DNA of 64,000 nt from Spirodela intermedia (Eukaryota; Streptophyta; Magnoliopsida; Alismatales; Araceae). Below the pieces are notes generated by a model. It made no database searches. It was not told where the DNA came from and worked only from the letters and a program-made list of their open reading frames with translations. The translations under genes were made by a program, and so were the position numbers. The stretch covers positions 315,001 to 379,000 of the forward strand of contig LR746267.1 in assembly GCA_902729315.2 (NCBI GenBank). Reading direction: 5' to 3'. This document shows positions 48,101 to 59,298 of the stretch, in pieces. The stretch's first letter is position 1. The number at the start of each line of letters is the position of its first letter.

Positions 48101-49315
48101 ATGGGAGGATCATACTCACTAAAAGCATCCAAATATTTACAAAAATAGATAAATCATTTTGATGTTATATGGGTGGAGAAAAAATGTGTACAAAAATAGA
48201 TAAATTGAGGTGAATTCCTAAAGTTAGTGGGGTGGAATATCCAATATTGAATTGGAGAAAGAAAATCAATTTCAAGATTTTATAATCATAAAAAAGAGAG
48301 ACAATTGAGTTATAGATTACCTCAATAGTATTTTAATGGTTTATACATAAATTTTAGTCAAATCACTCATATTTTGAAATTATGGAATTGATGACATTTA
48401 ATATGGAATTGATGATTGGAAGTTGATTTATTATAATTAATAAAATGTTTTAATTGATGATCTTAATTTTTAGATATTAAATAAGTCTTAGTTTCCATTC
48501 AATTCTCATATGGGGTAGAAAAGTTAAACTGTTTGCATATAAATATGACAAGTTTGTGCAAGGTAAAATGATTATTAGTCTGTCTTAATATTTTTAATTT
48601 TCTGTACCAACTAGCTTCATTGACATAAACATACGAGTGACCATTTGAAAGCTCTCTAATTGAGGAGTCAAATGCAGCTATTTTGTTATAAAAATACCAA
48701 GGTATTAACTTGACATTACTTTTACTATATTACTAAAATTATATTTCTACCCATGGATAAAATAGTACAGAAGTTTAAACTATAGAACTAAAATAATGTT
48801 TATCTAAGAAAATATGTTACAAATACAGAAATTTAATATTTAGTAGAAAAATCACTCAAAGGTAAAGCTAACACAAAAAACCGCTAATTGAAATTCAAAA
48901 TACTTGAAGAATGATGATTTTTATAATTTTTGTGAATATATTTTTGTGTTTTTCAAAACATTTGCGAGGCTCCCTAAAGTTCACTTAAATTAATTGTTAG
49001 ACCCAATAAAGAGCAAAAAGGGACAGTTGATACACCTTATTATCACAAGAGTCATTTTGTCCAAAATCAGGCCACCACCTCCTTTCAATCAAAATTTTAA
49101 ATGGTAGTTTCTTGGAGGGCTTTCTACTCTCCACCACCTCATTTCAAGTTCTTGAAGATTCATGGGCAATATCAAAATTATTTCAAAGGAGTTATGCATG
49201 TGAAAGGGAATATCAATTTCAAGGTATTACCAGCCTGACTCTTCTCAATCCTTCAACGAATCAAATTAAATTAAACAACAGTTGAAGGCAACAACAACCT
49301 TATTATTTTTGTGTG

Positions 49316-49750
49316 ATTGATGACATGTGGACTCATTGAGGTACTAGTGACATCTTGATAATATAGTCACCTAGGTTATTGAGGCACCTATGGTGTCTCT
49401 ATATTAGGGAAGATCTAGGGCTATTAATCCTTAAGGTTTTTAGTGGATTGATCACAAGCTCGTAGAATTTAATAGAGTAAATGATTTTTGATCTTAAGAA
49501 AATCATGTGCATTTCAATATTATAATAGTGAACCGAGGTGAATTCCTCATAACATATGTCAAAATGTTTGGACAGAGTATCATAGAAACTTGTGTCCATC
49601 AATTATTCTTGATTTATTTTTTATTTACATATTAATTAAGAAATATATTTCAAATAATAATTTATAATACTAAAAGTAACTAAAAAATAATTTATTATAG
49701 TTAATTATAAGAAAAAGTTAGGAATTCACTCCCTCTCTTGATTCATCCAT
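49316..49750 (+). mobile_element. Right LTR-like copy of the same decayed element
   Basis: It is a direct repeat of 40573-40985, starting gatgacatgtggactcattgagg and ending near attcactccctctcttg. The two copies differ at many sites, implying an old insertion. No target-site duplication could be settled by eye. Confidence 0.55.
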
Positions 49751-50650
49751 GTATGAATCACCAACAATATCACATTATTTATGTCATTGCAAACATTTAA
49801 TGTATTGAGATATTTGACTTTACATATTGGCTTAAATCAAATCATAAATACATATGTTCTGCCACATATACTGTATTGTCAAAATTATTTCATGCATTAA
49901 AGTACTATGTTAATTATTTCATATACTTTTTTTGAGCTTGTAATTTACATATCATGATTTTCATGTTCTAAGATTTTAAGCTTTATATAATCTATAATTC
50001 TATAAATGTAACTCATTGTATATTGGCATTATAACCTTTATAGAGATTATTCTCATACTACCCATCTCATCACATACTAACATACTAATCACCCCACTGC
50101 TCCATAATGTAACTCATCATATAGTAACACATTACCATTGACATATTGTGTTGTAAGCTAAATGTTATATATTGAAATTATTTGCATCCTACTATTAAGG
50201 TTAGCCCTTATATTTTTTGCAACTTAAAATCTATGTATTTAAATATTGACTTTGATATACTTCGAATGTTCTGATGCATGGCATGTTGACAGTTTAGCAT
50301 TGGTATACCAAGATATTCTACAAGGTAGCTCTCAGTATATTGATTTATTAATGTTGATATATTGTGCAATTATGTAACATCACACCTAATATAACAACAT
50401 ACGAATGCAATTTGATGCACCACCCGGGTTTGTTATTTGTATCACACACATTAATTTTCACGTAAAAAAATATATAATATCCATCCACTGTCAATGTATC
50501 CCTATTTAGTGTACCACAAGGGAATTTTTTATATTCGATAATTATTTAATATTTTAAAAATAATTTATTGGATTATTATTTAACATTTTATAAAAACGTG
50601 GGCTATCGTGCTGTTGTTGCATCGCGTATTTTAAAGTACTTATAGCCTAT

Positions 50651-53498
50651 TTTTTCATGCCATTTATTATATATAAAAATGTGTCCTGTATTTCATTTAA
50701 AATTATGGAATTATTAGGCCGCTGCCGCAGTCCTTTTTATTTCCTTCGTCCCCCTCAAAACCTGCCTCTCTCGGTCTCTAGCTCTCCGCCGTCGTGGAGG
50801 CTGTCGAGGCTGCGGCAGCTCTGCACAATGCGTCACTACGAAGTGTACACGCTTACCAGGGCATCCAACTCGGGGGATGCTCCATGAAACCCTAGTCCTC
50901 CTCCTCCCTCTACAGCTCCTGATCCTGAACGCTCTCTCTCTCTCTCTCTCTCTCTCTCTTTAGCTCTCTTCCTCTCTCTCCTTTTTCTTCTCGGCCCATC
51001 TGTTTCCTGCGGCCGTGTTGTTCAAGGGTCCACTCTCTCTCCTTCTTCAAGGCGTCGGTCCGAAATCTCCTTGCTTGAGCGCCCGTCCGACCGGCTGCAG
51101 CCATCGTGGTTTTTTGGCCGGCGGGACTCCGCCGGACCTAGGTCGTCGGTCGGCCATTATTGGGATTCCTCACTAAAGGTATGCTCATTGACTGTGCTAT
51201 TTCGTTCATGGCAGTGGACTGGAAACAATTGTATCAGGTTTGAAAAAATGAAACGTTGGAGAATTCTCATTCTGTAATTAGTGCAGACCTTGTAGAACAT
51301 ATGATGTCGATGAGCAAGCACAATTATCATGATTTATTATGATTACGAGCCGAATTTTCGCATTTTTTTATGCCGGAGTATGCAGGGTGTAATAATATAA
51401 GTTGCAGTAATGAATATGTGGAAACTGTGCAAGAGGATGAGAATTGGCTAATGGGGAACGTGGTTGGAGATTTGGTCGAAAAAATGGGACTTGATGTAAA
51501 ATTCAGCAACAAAATTTCCTTTCGATGGAATTTTCTTACAAAGGATGATCTTACCGAAAGCATAAATTATCATAGTCTGCTCTGAAAAAAAAAACAATTC
51601 AATTTTCAAATCAAGTCTTCCAGAAGGAAAAGAAAAACTGGGTTGTGCAAAATGAGAGCAATATGGATGGATATTTCATGCATGGTTTACTAAAAAAGTG
51701 AAATCTTGGAATATCTTGGACATGATGGAAATCATACATTTTATGCCTCAATTTTCAGTCAAGATATCAGACATTTCTCATCATTCCTTATTGGTTGATT
51801 GGTTCTTCTCATATTTTGTTCAAGGTTAGATATAGCTCCAATGGGGATACATGAAAAGGTTGACGCAGAATACTGTGCTAGGATATCATAATGGAAGTCC
51901 TGAGATGCACGTTGAATGGAAATTATAAAAAGAAAGTGGAGTTGGAAAATTTCATAGCAATATATGGAGGCTGTAAATTGTTTATTTCCGGAATCAGATG
52001 CAGTTATGAGTAAAAAAATGACTGAAAATTGTAAATTTCTGTTTATTTAGGAAATTTAAAGTCCTCAATGGCAAGTACCATCCCTGTATGTGGATGGCAG
52101 CTAGTGTCAGTGCAACTGATGGTATACTTCGCTCCCATTCGAAAGTTTTGAGAAGGAGAATACAAACGTTTTGGACGTAGAGGTTTTCATTTAAGGTCGA
52201 AATATATTCCCATTTCCAAGCTTTTAGATGGATGCATTAAGTATGATTGGGCAGCATGAATCATTCAAGCTGTTTGGTCAGTATTTCCTTTTGCCGTGCA
52301 CTAACCGTATTTAGTATTTTATTGCTATCTTTCCCAAGTTGTAGAAAACAATGTGCCAAACTCAGTTGAATCATGGGTAAGCTTTCATCAGTGGATGAAG
52401 ATTTTCCATAACCATTACTGATAGTTTAAAATGTCCATTAGAAATTTTGTATTTTTAAATGCACATTAGGAGGAGGAGCTTGTGGATGCCCTCTTCAGCC
52501 ATTAGTTTGTCTGACATACTATCAGACATTGCAAGAGAGTAAAATAGAGTGACATGAAAAGTATATAATCGCCATATTTTGAGGAACCTATTGGAGGATG
52601 CTTCTGTTAATGAAGTCATGTAGTAGGTCCTTTCACAGAGAGTTGACCTTTGAAAAGTGTGGCTTCACTTCAATACGAGAGGCACTAGTGGAATGATTAA
52701 TCTAACTTTGGTGCAATGATCTATGTTTCGAAGTAACATACTGGACCAAAGGCATAACTCTCTCTTCTGGGATCCCTCAGGGGTTGGAATGTTTATGTTG
52801 GTCAGTTAGAAATTGAAGCATAGGTCTAGTCTTTAGGAGTGGACGAGATAAATTCCATCTCGCTCTGATGCCATTGTTCGTCATTTTGAAGCATGTTTCA
52901 ACATACTTGGCCTATGAGTTTTGTTATTGTACACGTTGGCAAACGATTAAGATCAGGGGTGTAATAAATGTGGATGCCAGGATGAAATTGGGAACCCTAA
53001 TCAACAAATGCCCTGGTCTCTGTAATTTGGTATCATCCAGTCAAATTGTGTTCTTGTTGCTTCCTAGAAAACGATCATCTGCAAGGATGCATTTGTCCTA
53101 AAGTTTATGAGACCCTCAAGGAACAGAAACATAGTTTAATCGATCCAACTTTGGCTACAAAACCACGTCAGGTGTTGAATCATTTTGGATTCGGAGTTGG
53201 TCAATTTTGAAAGCCATTGCTCGTTTTCTATTTGGTATGAAGTTTCGTTGCCAATATTTCCTTCGTGGTTATATAGTTATATCTAAAATCCCTGCTTCTC
53301 TCTTCTTTGGATTTGGGTAAAACAATTGTTCATGCAGTTATTTCCTCCTTGACTTCGGGAAGTCATATTAAATAGACCATACCTTGTTAGCAATTCGTTT
53401 GTTATTTTTCTCCTTGTTAATGTGCCTTTTATCTTATTTGATACTGATGGGATTTGCTGCTGATTTACCGATCTCTCTGTTACATTTTCAGGAAAAAC
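50651..53498 (+). promoter_or_regulatory. HBS1-like gene promoter, leader exon and long leader intron
   Basis: A TATA-like tatatataaaaa lies at 50669-50680. GC-rich, CT-containing leader sequence runs to about 51178, where aaag/gtatgctc forms a good donor. The matching acceptor (ttttcag, ending 53491) is 7 bases before the ATG. The implied leader intron of about 2.3 kb is AT-rich with no coding frame I trust. A (CT)n run is at about 50933-50960. Confidence 0.55.
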
Positions 53499-56400
53499 AT
53501 GCCCCGTAAAGGTAGTTATGGGCTTGATTACAGTGATGAGTACGATGCTTATGATGACTATGATGACTACTCCTATGATCATGAAGAGGGTTGGTGACTT
53601 CACCGTTTTTCCCAAGTGATGTAGCGCCTGATCCCTGCATTCATCCAAGACCTAGTTTTTTTCATCCATATTAATACTCCATGTTTCATCAATAACACCA
53701 GAATTATGTTTTTTGTCATTTAAAGTTCATTCACTTCACATATGTCTTTGAAAAACGGATTCACTGTCTTTTTCACTTGATAAATTTCTCACTTTTTTTC
53801 TAACCCCCCCTCTCACTGACAGATAAGCCATCTCAGGCAGCTCCGAGCCACACGAAGAAAAAGGCCGGGGTCTGGCGATGCCCGATCTGCACGTTTGATA
53901 ATGATGAAAACTTACCCTTTTGTGAGATCTGTGGAGTTATTCGGGAAGCCAAGCTTGGCACCAGTGACAAAGAAAAGGGTACGCCTTTATTTTCATATCA
54001 TTGATTCACTGTCACGTACTGCCATCAAATGAAACTTCTTCTGCTGTTCTGTTATATTCATTTCCTATGTTGACGTATAGGGTAGAGCTGTTTGATGCAG
54101 CTGATGGTGTGTGCGAAAAACCTGGAGCTTCACTTCTGGCAAAGTCCCTTTTCTCATCAAATCCCCGTGAGGGCTCGGAAGATAATGCTGAATCTTTGAG
54201 CATCAAGGAAAATAACTTCCATGGCAACACAAAATTTCAAGCACGTTTTGATGATCTGCAGAAAACCTTTTTGGCTCCCGACAGCAATGCCCATGTCAAT
54301 ATAGGTTTGCTACATCATATAGACGTGGTGCAGATATTGTTCTGACCAGTAGGTTTTGAGATTATTTTTATACGGTAGACTGTAGCTGATCTTTATATCT
54401 GTTGTGATCACAGCGGAATTTATTGAAATTATGTATAATAGAGGATGGGAGATTTTATTCCTCCCTGTTAATGCTAAGCGCCGTTGTCTTCTGATGAAAG
54501 ATGATTCGAGTCCCGAAATAAAAAATTTGTAGATACCATCTCTCTTATTCTAGAAACCGTCTAACATGCTAATACTCCCATCTATGAGAAATAATTTAAT
54601 TTTCGTTTTTCTCGTTTCATTGCATTAAATTTTATCAATGCAGTGTTTGCGCGGAGTTTTCTCTAAAGTTTCTCATGCATGGACAATCTTATCTGTTGAG
54701 TGATGACTATCCGGTTTGAATATTTGATTATATTTAATTACCTAGTATTTATTCTGGCGGTCAATCGACTTATTGTCAATTTTCTTTTTAAAAAAAATGG
54801 GCTTCTTCTTATCTACCATTTGATCGTTTTAATTTTACCTGCTTGTGACCAAGATATTTTATTTTTTGCCTGCAGCTCCTTTCAAGTTTGATAGTCCATC
54901 TCCAGATGATATTGTATTTTCAGGGAAGAAGGCATTGGAAATCACTCCAAAAGGTACTTTTTTTATGAGAATTATGCCAAAAACGCTCTCCATTCCTGCT
55001 CGCTGAGCTTGTCTATGCTTTTATTTCATTATTATTTCAATAATGATAGAGCTTTGGAATGATATTGATCTCAAATTCTCGTCTTTTTCATACCCTTCAC
55101 CTTCAGGATGAGTTTTAAGATTTTTCTCATCTATTTTGTTGCCATATCATCATCATTTTCTGTTGAATTCTTGAGACATGTGAAAGGCCCTTGGAAACAT
55201 CTGATCCAGCCAATTCATCCCGCTCCCCCATACGATTCTGGCCCAGGCAGTCTCAAGATCCCATTGCTTCCTTTTGATCTCGGGTTTTAGCCTTTTTTTT
55301 TTTAATGGCAATATATTGGAATGCTCCTAGCTTATTATTATCACCCAGTGGGCTTTTAAGGAAAGGTTTGACCAGATTTCAATCTGAATCCAATCTTCTG
55401 TCCTCAATTCTCACATTTGAAGAAATAATTATTTGTCTCTAAAATTCCAAGCGAAATCAAATTCCTGTGTAATGCTAGAACATGACAAATATTTTCAAAC
55501 TCTCGGACCACTCCGTCAAACATCTAAGCCTGTAAGTGTCAAGGATCTGGGTAGAAAAACTGGAAGATTTAATTGGGTTGGCCTTATTTTTCTGGTTAGT
55601 GTTGTTCAATTGTTCATCATCGGTGAGGAATTTGGGTAGAAACAGGAAGCTTGAAGGGGGTTGACCTTCTTTTTCTGGTTAGTGTTGTTCAATTGTTCAT
55701 CATTGGTAAGGAATTTGGGTAGAAACAGGAAGGTTTAAGGGGGTCGACCTTCTTTTTCTGCTTAGTGTTGTTCAATTGTTCATCATTGGTGAGGAATTTG
55801 GGTATTCAATTGTTCATCATCGGTGAGGAATTTGGGTAGAAACAGGAAGCTTTAAGGGGGGTTGACCTTCTTTTTCTGGTTAGTGTTGTTCAACTGTTCA
55901 TCGTTGGTGAGGAATTTGCTCACTCGAATCTGTTGCTCGGCCGTGAAATCCCCTGTTTTCTCCCCCTCCCAACAGCAGAAGGTCAAACATCTGACAGAAA
56001 GTCAAATTTCTTTGGTGCCAGACAGAGCTCCGTCCACCGTTGCCAAGAGCAAGGAGGTGACAGAAGACATGGGAGCCGCTGAGAACTTGGAGAGACCACC
56101 GAGGCTGCCATCTAAAGATTCTCACCGCAACATCAGTGAAGGCGGTGCTGGCGGGTCAACGGGCCTGGCGAACAAGTTACAAGATTTCAGCCTCAGCCAA
56201 ACATCTGAGTACAAGCCCGAGGAATGGATGCTGCCGGTAGAGGAGAAAGGGGCCCTCGCCCAGTTAAATCTCGCCATTGTGAGTCAACCCCCCGGGGGGC
56301 CACCGCCGCCGCCTTTGACTTTCATCCTCGGCACATACCCACCTGATTGGCTCTGTGGCCTTGCATGCAGGTGGGCCACGTTGACTCTGGAAAGTCAACT

Positions 56401-58120
56401 CTCTCAGGCAGGCTGCTCCACCAGCTGGGGCGCATATCCCGCAAGGAGATGCACAAGTACGAGAAAGAATCTAGAGAGAAGGTAATCCTCCCTCTCTCCC
56501 TCTCTCTTCTTCTTCTTCTTCTTCTTCATCCTCTTCTCTCTAGGGTTTCTTCTTCTTCCTCTTCTTCTCTCTAGGGTTTCTTCTGCTTCTTCCTGCGCAG
56601 GGAAAAGGGTCGTTTGCTTATGCATGGGCCATGGACGAGAGCTCGGAGGAGAGAGAGAGGGGGATCACCATGGCGGTGGCGGTGGCGTACTTCGACTGCA
56701 AGAGATATCACGTCGTTCTTCTGGACTCCCCGGGGCACCGGGACCTGGTTCCCAACCTCATCGCCGGCGGCGCCGCCCAAGCGGACGCCGCCGTGCTAGT
56801 GGTGGATTCCTCGGGCGGCAACTTCGAGGCGGGCATGGAGGGCGGGGGGCAGACCAGGGAGCACGCGCAACTCGTGAGGAGCTTCGGCGTTGACCAGATG
56901 ATCGTGGCGGTCAACAAGATGGACTGCGTGGGGTACTCGGAGGAGCGGTTCCAGGGGTTGAAGAAACGGCTGGGGCTCTTCCTCCGATCCTGCGGGTTCA
57001 AGGAATCGAGTATCTCCTGGGTCCCCCTCAGCGCCATCGACAACCAGAACCTCATGGCCCCCGCTTCCGATCCTCGCCTCTCTCGCTGGTCAGCATCCGT
57101 ACCCATTCTCTCTCTATCTCCATCCCTCCGTTTCTCTCTCTCTGCATTTCATCCATATCTACTCCCTCTCTCTCTCTCTACGTTGCAGTCAAATCCATTC
57201 TCTCTCTGCAAGACTCTCTCTCTACTGGTTTCTCTCTCTATCTCCATGTCTCCTCCATTTCTATCTCTCTGCATTGCATTCATATCCATTCCTTCTCTCT
57301 CTCTATCTCCATTTCTATCTCTCTGCATCATCCATATCCCTTCTGTCTGTCTCTCTCTATCTCGATCTCTCTCAACTGGTTTCTGTCTATCTACTTCTCT
57401 CTATCTCTCTACATTGCTGTCATACCCATTCTCTCTCTTTCTCTCTACTGGTTTTTCTCTATTCTATTTATCCCTCTACATTAAATTCATATCCATTCTC
57501 TCTCACTAGCCCTCCATTGATCTCTATCTCTATCTCTCTCTACATTGCAATTGTTTATCAGGTATGCTGGGCCATGTCTGCTGGAGGCGATAGACGCTCT
57601 ACAGCCACCCGTGAGGGACGTCTCCAAGCCGCTGCGTCTGCCGGTATGTGACGTCATCAAATCTCGGTCTCAAGGAAACGTGTCGGCCAGCGGGAAGCTG
57701 GAGGCGGGTGCCATTCGAAATGGCACGAAGGTAGGGGCGCAGTCCGTTTCCCCAGTTGAGCCGTCCGATCGAGATCGGAGGGTTGTGGCGAGCTGATTTT
57801 TCCCTCTCTCTCTCTCGCTTACAGGTCCTGTTCATGCCCTCGGGGGACGTGGCCACAGTGCGCTCCATCGAGCGGGACTCGACGTCGTGCCACGTGGCGA
57901 GGGCGGGGGACAACGTGGCGGTCGTCCTCCAAGGCGTCGACACGGCGAGTGTGACACCGGGTGGCGTCCTTTGCCACCCGGACTTCCCCGTCCACGTGGC
58001 CGCCTCGCTGGAGCTGAAGATCCTCACCCTCGACGTGGCCACGCCGATCCTAGTTGGCTCCGAGGTGGACCCCACCCTCATCTTCATTTTCCTCCTGAAT
58101 TTTAGGGTTTCCCTCTCTCT

Positions 58121-58166
<46 letters not shown>

Positions 58167-58877
58167 GTATATATCCTTTGTTCTGATTCCGAGTTGCAGG
58201 TTGAGTTCCACATACACCACGTGAGGGAGGCGGCGAGGGTGGCGAGGATCGTCTCCGTGGTGGATCCAAAGACCGGGAGAGCCTCCGGGAAGGCGGCGCG
58301 GTTCCTCTCGGCGAAGCAGAGCGCCGTGATCGAGGTAACCCCTGGTTTTATTGAGAGACGATTTTGGTTTTGGTTTTGGTTTTGATCGGATCGGTGGATG
58401 CATTGCTCTGCTGCGAGAGTGGAGATGATTATCGCAATGCAACTCCTCTTCGAGATTCTTGTGGTTGATCCGCTGATCCACACTCTCAGACATCTATCTA
58501 ATTTCTTATTCCGGCTTCATCCGAACGGGGCGAATCCTTGATCTGTTGGAAGAAAAAACCCTAATCTCTTGTCCTGCAAGCATGCTTCCTTATCTGACGC
58601 CGATGATTCCTCCAACTTCTTCACATCTTCTTTAAGATTCGCTAAAAAATCAGAGAGAAAGCGATTCGCTCATCTGGAAATAGACGAGATCTCTCTCGTA
58701 TCTTCCCACTGCGCATCCGAAATGTTTTCTCACTGGTCGGCTCTGATGCAGGTCGTCCTCGCAGGAGCAGTCTGTGTGGAAGAGTTCTCCAAGTGCCGTG
58801 CTCTTGGCAGGGTCTTCCTGCGTTCATCGGGTAGCACTGTGGCCGTCGGGATCGTCACCAAAGTCCTCCGGCAGTAG
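53499..58877 (+). CDS. HBS1-like: HBS1/SKI7-type translational GTPase with RanBP2 zinc finger
   Basis: Coding exons: 53499-53589, 53823-53978, 54086-54304, 54876-54953, 55479-55531, 55976-56278, 56371-56481, 56601-57088, 57562-57730, 57825-58064, 58200-58334 and 58752-58877. These total 2169 nt, 722 aa. The acidic Tyr/Asp-rich start is followed by a RanBP2 zinc finger (WRCPICTFDNDENLPFCEICG). A linker has GASLLAKSLF, like the exosome-contact motif of SKI7. The eEF1A-like GTPase has GHVDSGKST (residues 302-310), RGITM, DSPGH, NKMD and domains II/III ending LGRVFLRSSGSTVAVGIV. HBS1 with Pelota rescues stalled ribosomes; SKI7 bridges SKI complex and exosome in cytoplasmic mRNA decay. In many eukaryotes one alternatively spliced gene makes both. 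The 53-nt exon 5 is assigned by phase and consensus sites only. Exon 6 has a CAGCAG acceptor. A strong, in-frame gene. Confidence 0.92.
55548..55918. repeat. ~84 bp minisatellite in HBS1-like intron 5
   Basis: Four full copies and one ~34-bp partial copy of gggtagaaacaggaag...ttgaccttctttttctggttag and tgttgttcaattgttcatcat-ggtgaggaattt stand head to tail. The array ends about 57 bp before exon 6. Each copy carries tracts resembling a branch point, polypyrimidine run and ttag acceptor. Confidence 0.9.
57089..57561. repeat. CT-rich minisatellite filling HBS1-like intron 8
   Basis: Units of the form tctacattgca-tcatatccattctctctctt and ctctctactggtttctctctatctccat recur four or five times with drift. 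The intron is almost wholly pyrimidine on the coding strand and stays open in the upstream exon frame to about 57509. Confidence 0.8.
58129..58164. repeat. (CT)n microsatellite in HBS1-like intron 10
   Basis: A CT tract of about 36 bases lies 35 bp before the exon 11 acceptor at 58199. Confidence 0.9.
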
Positions 58878-59298
58878 CCACATCCCAACCAACACCAGGA
58901 AGAAGAAGCTCCCTCCCTCCCTCTCTCTCTCTCTCTCTCGCTCTACACAGATGAATGTGGCTCAAAGGTCAGCTTTTGTTCGCAGTCGGATTTCGGATCC
59001 GTTTGGCAGCATCAGTTTGGAGACTTCCCCTAAGATCGATTTTGAAATGATTGACCAATTTCATCGAAAGTGCGCTTCTGTCCGTTCTGAGTGGGCCCCG
59101 CTAAGCCCGACCCTGTCTAAGCCTTTTGCAAGGCCGTTGATCGGAAAGTCAAACGAGTAGTCAAGATGACTAATCCATGGCGCCGAGATATTTTTTCTCC
59201 GTTCTGGTCCCCGCATCTCCACCTGGAAGTGGGCCCCACATAAATACGGAGGATATAAAGGGGGAGAGGGGGACCTGTGAGGATCGACGGAGAAGAAG
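58878..59298 (+). promoter_or_regulatory. Short spacer and promoter of the alpha-glucosidase gene
   Basis: Only 421 bp separate the HBS1-like stop from the glucosidase ATG in the same orientation. TATA-like cataaatac (59239-59247) and gatataaag (59252-59260) lie 40-60 bp before the ATG. A (CT)n run is at about 58920-58940. If one of these is used the leader is very short. Confidence 0.5.

Larger units (their letters stand above)
39851..50650. other. AT-rich repeat block (about 10.8 kb), decayed retroelements
   Basis: Base composition drops sharply at about 39,850 and recovers at about 50,650. The block holds two LTR-like direct repeats (near 40573 and 49316), a short possible gag start at 41069, a GC-richer segment with transposon-LTR character (41500-41960), and a tandem duplication at 42920-43270. 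A decayed Copia gag lies near 44990-45130. No intact gene is seen; the few frames above 60 codons (for example 43342-43572) match nothing I recognise. Confidence 0.65.

Noticed and set aside
51370-51585. 71-codon frame in the HBS1-like leader intron
   Set aside because: There is no similarity I recognise, and splice signals place it inside the 2.3-kb leader intron. A small gene cannot be wholly excluded.
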